Of a stretch of DNA of 64,000 nt, positions 1 to 10,699 are shown in pieces. The stretch is from Bolinopsis microptera. Taxonomy: Eukaryota > Ctenophora > Tentaculata > Lobata > Bolinopsidae. Where the stretch lies: NCBI RefSeq assembly GCF_026151205.1, contig NC_087081.1, forward strand, positions 17,541,859 through 17,605,858, in the 5' to 3' direction. Each line of letters opens with the position of its first letter. The stretch's first letter is position 1. The notes beneath the pieces were generated by a model. The model saw only the letters and a list, made by a program, of their open reading frames with translations. It was not told the DNA's origin and made no database searches. The position numbers and the translations under genes were made by a program.

Positions 1-990
1 GTTCCTTCCTAATTGCTAATATTATAATTTATGATGAGACAAAAATTTTGCAATTTAGCATATAGGTTTTAATTATTGCGTTAAGGATTAAATAAGGAAT
101 ATTCCTTATTTTCTTCTATATAAATAATTGTGTAGATATGGATGTTGTTAGAGCATAGAGATTTTGAGATTTTTAAAATAATTTTTAGTATTGCATCATT
201 AATGGTGTAATTGTACGTACCGTACAACGTATGTTTAGTTACACGCGGTAAACGAAATAAATTAGAATTTCAACAACAAACAATATAAAATATTTATTTA
301 TTTTGTGATTATGAAACCATTCTTACTGAATTTACCTGGTTTGCTAGTCTTGATCGAGTACTACTGAACAAGAAGTTTGAAAAGTTAAAGAGTGCATCGT
401 GCGCATGAACACTGGCGTGTGCCGTGTAAGGTAAATACTGAATTTCGGCACCTAAGTTTTGAAGTTTATATTCACGAGTGCGCGGCTGTATTGTGTATCA
501 TGGATCGTGGTTTCGCCGGGCGCGATTAGATTTCGACCGTTCTCAGTTCTGTGTACATTTGTAAATGTTGATTTCGATTTTAATGATAAGTATTTAAAGT
601 TAATGGTTAAGGAGCACAAATTTGTACTTCAAATCTTTATACTATCTTCACGATTACTTTTAAACCAAAACTAACTCGAATCCTAGAGTAGGTAGTAATA
701 TAAATAGTGCGCCATCGAAAGTGAGCCGACTGTAGGATGGTTTTTTAGCGCTAATTTCAGCCAGCAAAAAATTCTTGAAACAAATGCATATTGAATAACT
801 CCCTCGATCCAATTGTAACAATAATCGGTTAGCTTACTGAGAGATTTGACACACGCTGCAACCCCTTTTGATCGCGCGCGGCGGCCGGCCAGAGTGCACG
901 AGAGAGTATACAAAGTGTAGCAATGATACTGATAGACTAACAAGGAATCTGTCTGAAAAATTTGAGGCACATCCAATCATCAGACATTAT
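1..990. other. AT-rich sequence without recognisable gene
   Basis: I see no supported exon here. The short open frames have no recognisable domain and no splice context. A GC-rich patch near 865-900 is the only compositional break before the SINE that starts near 998. Confidence 0.4.
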
Positions 991-997
991 ATTCTCA

Positions 998-1465
998 GCC
1001 GGGTAGCGCAGTTGGTTAGAACGCCAGCTTTACAATTACAAACGTAAGGTTGCGAGTTCGAATCCCACTGTCTGCCTGGTCGTGGGGTGAGCGTCGTTGA
1101 TATTCAGCTAAGGAGTAAGGATCCTGAGTGGTCTACTCAGCCGAATACTCGAGAAATCGGGTGTGAGGGTTAAATGAGGAGCTGCACATTGCAGCAAAGT
1201 CTCGGGCGAAGAAATTGTAGCGCGATGCACTACTGGGTCGCGCGCGCATCAAATAATGCTTCTCGCAACCACGTATGCAGATCGGCGAGATGCGAAGGAT
1301 TGACATCGTGAATCAAGCGAAGAAAGTATGGTACACACTACCTTAACCGTCACTGGCCAAATAAATCCTTCGGCTTCCTGTAATTGGCTCAGGCTGGTTG
1401 CACTTGTGTAACAATGTTGAATGTGGCTGTTGGAATACACCGAAGTAAAATAAGTGTCTTGATTT
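998..1465 (+). mobile_element. tRNA-derived SINE, copy 1 (carries a 102-bp insertion)
   Basis: The head is tRNA-like: an A box (TAGCGCAGTTGG), an anticodon-like loop reading TTTACAA, and a B box (GGTTGCGAGTTCGAATCC). A tRNA-unrelated body follows, with the words TCAGCCGAATACTCGAG and GAGGGTTAAATGAGGAG, and the 3' end is AT-rich. The same architecture recurs at 40292-40660, which lacks the internal insertion at 1215-1316. The loop would correspond to a Val(TAC)-like tRNA, but the cloverleaf is degenerate, so this is a SINE and not a tRNA gene. Confidence 0.85.
1215..1316. mobile_element. 102-bp mini-element with 9-bp target duplication inside the SINE
   Basis: The insertion starts TTGTAGCGCGATGC and ends CATCGTGAATCAA, and is flanked on both sides by GCGAAGAAA. 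The second SINE copy has one uninterrupted site at the same point (GACGAAGAAAGTATGG near 40515), so the pre-insertion state is visible. A 9-bp duplication is the usual signature of Mutator-like (MULE) transposition. Related sequence lies at 56680-56818 and near 2064. Confidence 0.75.
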
Positions 1466-1530
1466 TTTTGTAATTACAGCTCAAAGCAACGCCTTTGCCC
1501 CATTTTCTATCATTCTTACTGTAACCAAGA

Positions 1531-2229
1531 TGTTGACCAGTGTTAATGGTCTGGCCCGGCGCGCGCTACTTCGTAGCACTTGCCGTCGGGCAACATTTCG
1601 AGAAGAAAGCGGCGCGCGCTACTTCGAAGAAATTTAGACGAGTAACATCCGTCAAACCAAGATGTAATTAGATCGAACGCAGAAATTACAAATTAGATCA
1701 AACCGGTTCGATCTAGGAATTAGATCGAACGCCGGCGCGAGATACATATACAAATACATTGAAAGCCGCGCCGGCGTTCGATCTACAATCTAATTCCTAG
1801 ATCGAACCGGTTCGATCTAATTTTGGCGTTCTATCTAATTACATTTTGGTGACCGTCGAGGAGTCCAACTCGGCGCGCGTCCTGGTAGGTTGTAAACCTA
1901 CAACTTCGCATTGAAGATCAGACTAGATCATTGTTCTTTTAATTCGCAGAGCAACGAATTGGAAGGGTTGACATCGTCAATGGTCAATCAACGTAATAAT
2001 AATAGTATAGGTCATATTCGAAATCAGCGTAAAAAATACATTGTGCATTGGTAACTTGTATGTTGTAGCGCGATGCGCTACTGCGCCGCGCAACTTCTCT
2101 TAACGGATGTTACTCGTCTAAATTTCTTCGAAGTAGCGCGCGCCGCTTTCTTCTCGAAATGTTAGCCCGATGGCACGTGCTACAAAGCACGAAGTAGCGA
2201 GCGCCGGGCCAGACCATTAACAATGGTCA
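1531..2229. mobile_element. ~700-bp foldback element with ~120-bp inverted arms
   Basis: The left arm (1531-1652) runs from TTAATGGTCTGGCCCGGCG through TCGAGAAGAAAGCGGC to GAGTAACATCCGTC. The right arm (2095-2229) is its imperfect reverse complement, ending GGCCAGACCATTAACAATGG. A single arm of the same family lies at 55313-55438. The interior contains a second, independent foldback (1657-1849). No coding capacity is seen, and the target duplication could not be fixed. Confidence 0.7.
1657..1849. mobile_element. 193-bp foldback nested in the larger foldback
   Basis: The ends are CCAAGATGTAATTAGATCG and CTATCTAATTACATTTTGG (inverted). Both halves carry AACCGGTTCGATCTA and CGGCGTTCGATC words, so the element can fold almost end to end. 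It sits inside the 1531-2229 foldback beside the left arm, giving a clear order of insertion. Confidence 0.7.
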
Positions 2230-2291
2230 ACGACCTCCATCGCCCTGAAAAATGTGCGACTGCTCATTGGATGTTAGAACGCACGTGACTT

Positions 2292-2505
2292 TGTATCACG
2301 TGGTGACCCCACTGTCGCTTCACTTGCTCTATCCAGAGCCCTTGCGCTTGCAGTAGCGCGCGCCCGCCTGACTTGTGAAACAAGCGCGCCCGAAGTGGCG
2401 CGAAAGCACATGGTTAGGTGAATCGCTTCACTATACCCCTGTAGAGTTTCTACGATACAGGGGAGCCGCGCACTCGTGCGCGGCGGGTCATACAACGTAT
2501 GACAA
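2292..2505. mobile_element. Mini-element family M9, copy 1 (9-bp target duplication)
   Basis: It starts TGTATCACGTGGTGACCCC and ends GGGTCATACAACGTATGACAA. The flanking 9-mers are ACGTGACTT and ACATGACTA (7 of 9 match). This copy is 214 bp because ~115 bp of extra sequence lies between the halves seen in the 95-99-bp copies at 55801 and 57404. The GC-rich hairpin GCCGCGCACTCGTGCGCGGC lies near the right end. Confidence 0.7.
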
Positions 2506-2514
2506 ACATGACTA

Positions 2515-3390
2515 GCATTAACGCGATCATTCAGAACCAATTACAGCCGTGCAAAAGATCACGTACACGCCAACTACCAATAAGAAAGAAGTGACGTATG
2601 CGCTACAAGAGCCGCGCGCTGAGTTAGATTGTAAAATCTGATTATTTGATTGTAAAATCGCATAAACGCGCCTGTTAGCGCGTTTTACAGGGTTCAATTA
2701 CGCCAGACTATGTTTACGAACATAATAGCCTGGGGTCCCCAGGTAACCAGGTTCCTGTATTATCGGGTGATACTCGTAAAATGTTTGTGCCAATTATTAT
2801 ACCGTCGACGAGTAGAACATTGCGCGCGTCTTGGTTGTGGAATGATAATCGTCTAAATTTCTTCGAAGTATATATTAATAAATAGTAGTTGTTTGGTTTC
2901 CCAAAGAAAGTGCTCAACTGCTGTGCTCATGCAAAGCAGGAGCATTATATTTTGAACAATTAAAACAATGTATATATTGTATATATACAGTTACTGTACA
3001 CCTGTGCATATGGCCGTTCTATTCAGGGAGAGAGGGGTGACCAATTTACTGTTCATAATTGACGAATAAAAATTTGTTTATTAAATAAATTAATTAACAT
3101 CTTAAGCACGTTTTCCGATACACTGTAAACAAGTCCAGTGACATGCAAATCTTAATTTCAAGAGGCAGCTCATTCCATATATTTTTTGTTATAAGGACAT
3201 TAATTCAATTAAATCAAGTGATGCAATTGGCAGAGCATAATCACATTTTTAGTGTTGCAATTGGCGGAGCACAATACATTGCTACCAATATTTTAAAACT
3301 TTAATAATCAAATATATACAAGTTTCAAAACACATGATCTACTCCATTATAGGGGCAGCTGCAGGGATGAGACTTCTGATAGATGGATCT
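2515..3390. other. No gene seen; contains a fragment of a dispersed repeat
   Basis: Around 2711-2755 is the word AATAGCCTGGGGTCCCCAGG. It recurs in longer form at 42080-42170 and, inverted, at 57160-57245. The rest is AT-rich with no supported feature. Confidence 0.4.
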
Positions 3391-3429
3391 CATGTTTGGT
3401 GTCCACCTTCTTTCCTCGGTACCCTCGTC

Positions 3430-3775
3430 GAGCAATAAGAGTAGTTCTCAACATTGCAAATCTTATCCTCGTTCACTACATCGCAGTATCTCTCCTTCCT
3501 TTTTCTTGCTATGAGGTCTGCTACTCTGTTGACGAACTGCTTACACTCTTTAGACATTCCTCCAGATGTGAGGAATACAGCCGGGTGAAGGTAGCCTTCT
3601 CCACATTCAACACTCTCTCCAAGTACTTGTCCTTCTTCTCCTTTTCTTTGTATACTTCTTGGAGAGTTTTTGTCCTGTTTGATAATCAATTGGGGTGTGA
3701 AACCCTTATGTCAAGAAAGGTCTTATCAAATGGAGTCCAAACTCCTCTAGCAGATACGTCAAGCCGAGCTTAGTC
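3430..3775 (-). pseudogene. C-terminal remnant of a retroelement polyprotein
   Basis: Read on the minus strand with at least one frame change, the sequence gives LDVSARGVWTPFDKTFLDIR, then YLERVLNVEKATFT, then SGGMSKECKQFVNRVADLIA. From memory of invertebrate repeat-encoded proteins this resembles a recurrent C-terminal region: a D-x-R-V strand, then ERV..VE...FTPLVF, then GGM..EC...LA..IA.K. The D-x-R-V part could belong to a PD-(D/E)XK-type nuclease fold, which is a guess. Frames break near 3680 and after 3440, so it is a pseudogene. No upstream reverse transcriptase is visible next to it. Confidence 0.45.
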
Positions 3776-4263
3776 ACCTGTTATAGTCTTGGGGTAGAGG
3801 CAGTCACCCTCATTTACCTTCTGTAGCTGATTTTTATGTTGATTTGAAAGTTTTACAAAATAGCAAATATACAAATGTACAGCAAATCGAACAAACATAT
3901 AAAATGGGCCGAAATGTATAAATGCTATAAAGCGTGGGTCAGTGAAACAAGTACAGAGGACAACTTTCAAAACACGAGTTTTATGGCCGCCCAAAGTCTC
4001 TATAACGTCACCTCCACCTAGTAATAAAATTATGAAATATGAAGTGTGAAACAATCAAGAAATAGAGTATATAAAGGGTATAAATTATAAAATTGTCTCT
4101 CAAATACAGATAACGTCCGAAAACTATTAAGATACACAATACTCATTCAAATACTGATCAGTGTCCGAGAGACATGAATTGCTTCATGGTGGCTTCTTAT
4201 CACGGCTACAGACTTTCCCGTACCGGATATAGTGGTCGAGATGAGTCTGTTGACCAGGCATGG

Positions 4264-4757
4264 CTCCACAGGGGGGGGGGGTGCGCACCCCCCAGAAAAA
4301 AATCCCAAAAATTAATTTTAGGGCAATTTTACGCTAAAATCAGCTAATTCTGAAGATTTTTCAGGGTTTTTATTATAAAAATTCATTCAGGCTGAATGAC
4401 GAGAGGACAAGCAACCTTACCCTTCTCAGCCACGAAAAGGAGCTTGTCAAAGCTATAGACATTGCTGTCATTATTGACAAGTTTGCTGAAAGTAACCGCA
4501 GAGTTGTGTTGAATTGAACAGTCCCAGTGTCAATTATGTTTTAATTGTTATAAAAATATTTTTGCCTTTATTTTCACATTTAAAACATTATGTTTTATTG
4601 AACTCTTCAAGTTAATTCAGACACTTTCTGGTAAGGTTATTAGCTGCTAAAAACGCAAAATTTTCCGGGGGGCTCGCGCTTCGTCCCCCTAGACCCCCAC
4701 ATGGGGGCTCTGCCCCCTAGCCCCCCGCTGGGGGCTCCGCCCCCTAGTCCGCACCCC
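4264..4757. mobile_element. G/C-block repeat interrupting a LINE ORF1-type frame
   Basis: The left end is a run of 10 or more G followed by TGCGCACCCCCCAG. The right end carries repeated blocks of the form GGGGGCTCCGCCCCCTAG. The interior is AT-rich. It supplies the abnormal Gly/Pro/Arg-rich tail of the minus-strand frame beginning at 5524, so it probably inserted into or beside that ORF. Exact ends and a target duplication were not determined. Confidence 0.45.
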
Positions 4758-5524
4758 AACCCCAAGAATAATCGGCTGGAGCCATGCCTCGTCTGTACAG
4801 CCCTCTTCTTCTTCAGGTCAGTAACCAGATGTTTCCTCGTTGCTCGTTCTTCGCTAGATCTATCTGGACAGATCCATACATCTTTGTGTGCCTCAGCCAG
4901 CCTCAGTCTCCCTGTTTTCATCAGAATCTGATGAACTGCTGTTGAGCTTGGGACAGTGATCTTGACTGGTCGGATAGTCGTACTACCTGGCCTCTTCCTG
5001 CCGACTCTAGTCGCTTCGAAGTGAGGTTTCTCCCCAATCTCCTCCAAAACTGCAGTTAGTAGCGCTGGAAGCTGTTCTCCCTCTTCTTCTTTCAACCCAA
5101 ACACAATCAGGTTCTTGCTCCTGTCCTCCTCTGCAGCCACACTCTTCATCACCTTCTTCAGGATGTTACTGTTGCAGACTGTACCACTTGCACTGTTCTG
5201 TTGTACAGCTGCACTGTAGCTCTGAATCCCAGACTCCACCATTGTTTGCACTGTCACCTTGACCGACGTCTCAAACAACTGTAGTTCTTTGTCCTTCTGC
5301 ACAAGCAGCTGGCCCTGCAGCCTGATCACCTTATCCTTGTCTTCTAACGCTTCCGCCTTCAAGAAATATATGATCTCCTCCATTTCAGCCATCTGGCATT
5401 CATGCTGTCGAACGAGGTCTATTGCTTCCACAAGCCGAAGTGCCTGATGCTTTTTATAGACAGTTGGAGCCATAAATAATTCTCTGTCCATATCCCCACA
5501 AATATCATCGTTGTCGATTTGCAA
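4640..5524 (-). CDS. LINE ORF1-type protein with coiled coil and RRM-like region
   Basis: This 294-codon open frame starts at the ATG at 5524. Residues ~30-110 are charged and heptad-like (LVRQHECQMAEMEEIIYFLK, KDKELQLFETSV), as expected for a trimerising or dimerising coiled coil. Residues ~137-250 contain SKNLIVFGLKEEE, RVGRKRPG, RPVKITVPSS and CPDRSSEERATRKHL. That order is characteristic of the RNA-binding RRM-like ORF1 proteins of non-LTR retrotransposons. The last ~45 residues are low-complexity and come from the GC-block repeat at 4264-4757, so the native C terminus is lost. No ORF2 follows downstream, so this is probably a stranded ORF1. It lacks the dioxygenase and esterase modules of the ORF1 at 12788-14395 and belongs to another LINE lineage. 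Confidence 0.7.
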   Translation of the reverse strand: MQIDNDDICGDMDRELFMAPTVYKKHQALRLVEAIDLVRQHECQMAEMEEIIYFLKAEALEDKDKVIRLQGQLLVQKDKELQLFETSVKVTVQTMVESGIQSYSAAVQQNSASGTVCNSNILKKVMKSVAAEEDRSKNLIVFGLKEEEGEQLPALLTAVLEEIGEKPHFEATRVGRKRPGSTTIRPVKITVPSSTAVHQILMKTGRLRLAEAHKDVWICPDRSSEERATRKHLVTDLKKKRAVQTRHGSSRLFLGLGCGLGGGAPSGGLGGRAPMWGSRGTKREPPGKFCVFSS

Positions 5525-5529
5525 TGAAA

Positions 5530-6340
5530 CAAGAAATCAATGAAACAAGAAATTTAATTTTAGCACATTTTACAGAATAAAAAGATGTAAAACAATTCAT
5601 AAAATATAATGCCCATTTGGTGTATGACTTTTTGTCCTTGACTGCTTGTTTGTTTCAGTTCTTTTCCCAACGCAATGAACCACTTAGTAACACTGTCCTT
5701 CAATTTTATCTGTTCATCATACTTGAATTTCCTCCAGAGATTGGGTCACCTTACGATCATCCTCCATAGTGTACTTGTATAGGAATGTACAAGTACACAC
5801 GCAAAGGCTAACTACGCGGTAGCAGCAAACTGAACTTATCGCAAGTTACAAAAGATAAGAGAGCTCGATAATTGTAACGTAAGCTACACTGACTACACAC
5901 ATAATGTAGTGGGTTCAACTTTCACATCATAATAATAATAATAACTTGGGTAGACTGTGTATTTGTTATGTATTTTATACTATACAGTTTTGTGTACAAG
6001 TAATTATTGTTAGTTGCTGGACTTAGGGGTATACATGTGTTGGAGTTTTTCTCTTATTTTTCTTCTCTTGCTCTGCATGCCCTGATTCTTGTATAAACAT
6101 GATGTTTGTTATATTGTATATTCTTGTATTGATTGTGGTATTTTGTGGGTCGGATTCAGCAATACCCAATGGGTACTTGCTGAATCACTGTTTTATACAC
6201 TCTGTAGCCAGTTCCTGTGTTCCGTCCCTTGCCCTGCAAGCCCTGTTTCCTGATTATACAGCATTTATTTATCGTGTATTACATTGTAGTATGTAATAAA
6301 CATTTGTAGTAGTGTAGGATTGTTTGAATTTCTTTTTGCT
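5530..6340. other. No gene seen
   Basis: AT-rich sequence with no recognised coding or RNA feature. The open frame at 6099-6296 is hydrophobic but has no family signature. Confidence 0.35.
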
Positions 6341-6344
6341 ATTG

Positions 6345-7005
6345 ATTGAAATAAATTTTCGTGCACATACAGAATGAACGGTTAATAATTTAATATATAT
6401 GTAGACCAAGGTCTGTGCACGGGATGCTTCCTGGAAGAATCCAGTTCTTTTAGCGGGGCACCCTACCTAAAGCCAAATTGAGATATAATAATCATATTCC
6501 TAGAGAAATAATCAGAAATCGAATACCAATCAAATAATATGATATATAGGAGTAGTAACCATATTTACTATGCAAAATGCCCCAACCACATAGTGTAAAT
6601 TTATATAGAATTCAAATTCCATATCATCATTAAACCTCAATAGTCAATATAATAGCCCAAGCAAAATTAAATAACTTCTTATATACCTTACTGTCATACT
6701 ACAAATTAATTGAACATTTGAAATCTGTTAACCAGAGAATAAATTTCTAAACCTAATGCAAGTGAAATAATTTAGATGCAATAATGAATGCCTAATGTGA
6801 GTATCATCTGTCAATGTCCTTGTAAAAAAGTCTGTAAAAGAGATATGAGTAACTAATATAGAAGAAAAAACAGGAAGTTGTCGTCTGTTGAAAAATAAAT
6901 AAAATATCTAGAATATAAATTAGAATATAAAATAACATTCAGTCAATGTGTCGTCAATAAACTGTACAATTATCAAATGTTAAAACTGGGTGATAATAAT
7001 TAATT
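6345..7005 (+). repeat. ~650-bp dispersed repeat (family R650), copy 1
   Basis: It begins near TTTTCGTGCACATACAGAATG and ends near CAGTCAATGTGTCGTC. It matches the two arms of the palindrome at 40820-42035 almost word for word, for example GGGATGCTTCCTGGAAGAATC and TAGGAGTAGTAACC. No coding capacity. The three copies in two arrangements show that it is mobile or duplicated; the class is unknown. Confidence 0.75.
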
Positions 7006-8290
7006 GTATAATTTGTGATTGTTTCTCCCGGTTTTCTTCCCTTGCATAGCAAGCCCTGTCTCTTGTAAAAACAACCTCGAAAGATTTGTAGATACACATA
7101 GTCTCTACACCTTTATCCTCTGGTCCCTAGGGTCAGCTGATCCCGGGCCAGAGGAAAACTACCGACTGCCAAGGTTCGACGCCTAGGCAGTCGAGACCTC
7201 TTATTGAGACCCTTTATAATAACTAGAAATTTATACATCGCTTTATAGCCAATAAGAACTCAAAATCCAAAGATTCAGTTCAAGCCATCTAAAGCGACTC
7301 ATGAACATGTACATGATAAGAACTTAGCATTTTATGAAGTATGGTTTGTATGAGAAAGATATTATATGATACTTATATGAACACTTTTTCAAATACTTTA
7401 GTCTCTTTTTAAACAAGGCAATATCAGTCAATGTTCTCAATTGATAATGACATACCTCACGAAGAAGATTTGCCATTGTGTCTCTGATGTTGTTGTGGGT
7501 CATTATCACGTAGCCCCCTAGCTTACAGATTTCAATGCTGTAGCATAAGCAGACACTGTCACGAAACTCCTCTTTGTTCAGAGTGTAGCCATACTGCTGA
7601 AGTGGCAATGTGTTAAGCCAACTGGACGCTCCCTTTTATCTTGCTGCTAGTAGAGTAGTAGTTCTCTCTTAGAGGAGGTGCCAAATCTTTCAGCTATAGC
7701 ATTAAACTTGGCTCGAAATTCTTCAATGTTTTGATCATTTCTTTCCCGGATTTGGTGAGGTTACTGGATTTGGTGAGGTTACTGGATGCAGTGTAAACTT
7801 CCTGTTGGTCCACTATAACTATTGCTTGACGAATTTTTTTTTTTTGTTGGGGACTGGCCCGTGGTACCAGCCAATGTTTTACTCAAAAAAGTATATATAA
7901 TATCAATGGTAATAAGAAATTCATCCCCGTGGGGCACATGCATAAATATAAAATGTAAAGGAAATCTCAAACTATTCAATTTAGACTCTACCGGTAAAGT
8001 ATGCAATGAAGGTTTATAGCTTAAAGTTTTATTTTCCAATGGTTAATAGGTAAAGATAAGAAAAGTAAAACAAGACTGAGCACTTCAAATTTGTAGAATT
8101 TGTAACTTGAAAATCGCGGCGATAAAAAAGAATGTCCTATGTTGGCAGTGTAATTGATGAGATATGCGACGTTTATTGAGTGATGCATAAGTGTGTGCAT
8201 ATAATCTAAGATGTAGAGACAAGGTTATTATCGGCATTTTGGTTTATGTTACGCTTTGATTTTCTTAGTCCTGTTATACAATATAACATG
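7006..8290. other. No gene seen
   Basis: AT-rich sequence. The frames at 7324-7608 and 7779-8039 show no domain. A T-rich tract at 7831-7845 and a duplicated GGATTTGGTGAGGTTACT word at 7747-7784 are the only local structure. Confidence 0.35.
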
Positions 8291-8317
8291 AAATTAGGCC
8301 AATCGTCTTCGATGTTT

Positions 8318-8914
8318 TCATTTTGCTGATCGATGAGCATAGTTTTTTATACAAGTTTTGTAAATGGTCAGGTTAAATAGACTAGGCGGGGAAGTTGCTG
8401 CAACATTATATCGGTTTATTGCTAATAATGGACCTTTAAAAAATACTGAGTTGTTGTAAGGGTGTTGACCATACTTTTCTGACCATTGTGTAGTGAGAAT
8501 AGAATCCGGGTTAGTATTAAATAATGGTGCGCTTTTGGGAATTGTTTTCTTGAGAGACAATGGTACTAGATTAGGAAAGTTTTTCAATTTATGCATTAAA
8601 ATGAGTGCGTTCTTTACAATGATACTGTGTACTGTCAATATTTTATGTGAATAAAAGCCAGACTTGGTACTTGCTGGGGGGATACCGTCCTTGTACCAGT
8701 AATTGACGAAACCAGGTAATACTGCTCGAAGGCCCATTTTCTGTTTTACAAAAAGCGATTCAATATGAGACTTGGCAGCAAAACCCCATACAAGGCTGCA
8801 ATAATTAAGGTGTGACTGCACAAAACTTTGATAAATTTGAAGACGTGCTTCGAGAGGCAGATATTTTTTAAGTTTGTACATGACTCCTATGTATCTGGAC
8901 ATTTTCATTTTCAT
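8318..8914 (-). pseudogene. LINE ORF2 C-terminal region
   Basis: The frame reads MSRYIGVMYKLKKYLPLEAR, then SHLNYCSLVWG, then CR1/L2-type tail sequence (WSEKYGQHPYNNSVFFKG). The motif 'R.IGV.YKL..YLP......Y.S....LNYC..VWG' is the usual thumb/C-terminal block of CR1/L2-like reverse transcriptases. The block that should precede it (KTNYMIF..RQ) is visible in another frame near 9000-9050, directly before the insertion at 9173-9733. The frame ends at a stop at 8318. Confidence 0.75.
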
Positions 8915-9172
8915 GGCAGAAATATGATGGGACCAGTTTAGTTTATCATCTATTATAACTCCTAAAAACGGGCTTCTGTTTTTCTCTCAATTGTGACACC
9001 AGAAATTGCCACATCACGATAATTAAGATGTCTTTGTCGAGAGAAGATCATATAATTTGTTTTCTTAAAACAAATTATGTTTTCTTAAAACAAATTCTTG
9101 TTTTCAAATTGTTTTACAAATTGTTTTACAAATTCTTGTTTTCTTAAAACAAATTCTTTCAAACGTTAATAA

Positions 9173-9733
9173 GCTTGCAGCTTCCGATGAAAATGTATTC
9201 AACTTTGTGTCATGCTTGAATTGGTTTTGGACCTCTTCAATGCTTTTAATTTATTTATTATTGTTATTTGGTATTATGAGCTGATATGTATATATACATA
9301 CGGTATCTAAAATTAAGCGTATAGCGAGCATATTTAACAATTTTTTAAGCAATAATGTATTGCGAGCAGCTGTAACTTAAATATCGCATAAAAATCATAT
9401 AATTATAACACAAAACTAAAATTTTATTGGAATCTAGGTTAAACTAAGATAAAATTAATATCAGCCCCTTCGCCACTCTCAGCAGTCAACCAGGGCTCAT
9501 AAAAGCTTAACAGCGCCTGGGTCCGTTCACCAACTGTGCTAATGTGAGTGGCGGTGTGGTAAAACCCATTTTAACAGCGTGAATATTTATCAAATATAAG
9601 CGCGCTAGCTGCTAGCATACTTGTATCATTTAATTTTTAATCAAATTTATTCGGATATATATTTATTGATTATGTATTGAATTGGTGATAAATAATAAAA
9701 TTGTCTTTTCTCAAAAAAAAATTGTCTTTTCTC
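9173..9733. mobile_element. 561-bp dispersed element (R560), copy 1, inserted in LINE ORF2
   Basis: The sequence from GCTTGCAGCTTCCGATG to TTGTCTTTTCTC is almost identical to 49226-49784. The only differences I see are single bases in A and T runs. In this copy it splits the LINE ORF2 between the LALNLK block and the KTNYMIF block. The end carries a duplicated tail, TTGTCTTTTCTC-A(n)-TTGTCTTTTCTC. No TIR, open frame or clear target duplication. The near-identity of the copies suggests recent mobility. Confidence 0.75.
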
Positions 9734-9737
9734 TTAA

Positions 9738-10460
9738 GGTTGAGAGCTAAACCATTATTATCTACCCAGTTAACTAAAGCATCGCTAAGAGTTATTAGTT
9801 TATCGTAAACTTCATTAAGATTTTCTCCTATCAGGAAGATGTTGGCATCATCTGCGTACATAATGAAATTGGCTATATCTGATATTTGAGGCAGGTTGTT
9901 TATGTAGATTATAAAAAGTAAAGGTCCTAATATTGACCCTTGAGGCACGCCGTATAAAATTTGGGTTGGTTGAAGATTTTGACGAGCCAATTGATACAAA
10001 CTGTTTCCTGTTAGTGAGATATGACTTAAACCAGTTTAAGGCTTGACCCCTTATGCCGTAATGGTCCAGCTTGCGCAAGAGTGTGGAATGATCCACAAGG
10101 TCGAAAGCTTTGCTGAAATCGATTAAAAGAAGTAAAGTTACCTGCTTTTTAGACATTGAATTAAGAATGGTGTCTTTTGCGTTGAGAAGAGCATGTTCAC
10201 AAGACCTACCCGGGCGAAAACCGTATTGTTTTCACATAGTATGCTGTATTTATCTAAAAAACTTATAACTCGGTTATGCATTAGCTTTTCAAATACTTTA
10301 GAGAAAGAAGCAAGAAGAGATATTGGTCTGTAATTTTTTATGTCAGATTTAGATCCACCTTTGTGAATTGGGACCACATTCGCTTCTTTCAAAGCCCTGT
10401 GGAAAGATCCCCTGTTCAAAAGAACTGTTGACAACGTGGGCTAGTACACTAGTAAAACTG
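9738..10460 (-). pseudogene. LINE ORF2 reverse transcriptase core (frameshifted)
   Basis: Three overlapping minus frames together give the RT motifs in order: ANVVPIHKGG and NYRPISLLASFSKVFEKL (RT1-2), LLLIDFSKAFDLVDHSTLL (RT3, motif A), VPQGSILGPLLFIIYINNLP (motif B), MYADDANIFL (motif C, catalytic YADD) and NGLALNLK. The catalytic Asp residues are present, but at least two frameshifts separate the blocks, so no functional polymerase is encoded. The motifs are CR1/L2/Jockey-like. Confidence 0.85.
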
Positions 10461-10699
10461 GGACAGCTGTTAGCGATTTTTAGAGGTTCAATTTTAGTGT
10501 CTAGGTGTGCTTTATTCTTAAGCAGGTTTATGACGTCCTGAATTTCTGTGGCAGTGACTGGCTTTAAGTAAATACTACTTGAGTGGCGTTGCGAAGTGTG
10601 CTATGGGTTCCACCAGGATCAAAAGTGGTCCTACTACTAATTTCAGACTTAATTTTAGGAGCGATGTTTGAGAAGTAATCGTTAAATTTTTCTGCTCCC

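Noticed and set aside
998-1080. tRNA gene
   Set aside because: The cloverleaf is degenerate and the sequence is followed by a SINE body that recurs at 40292.
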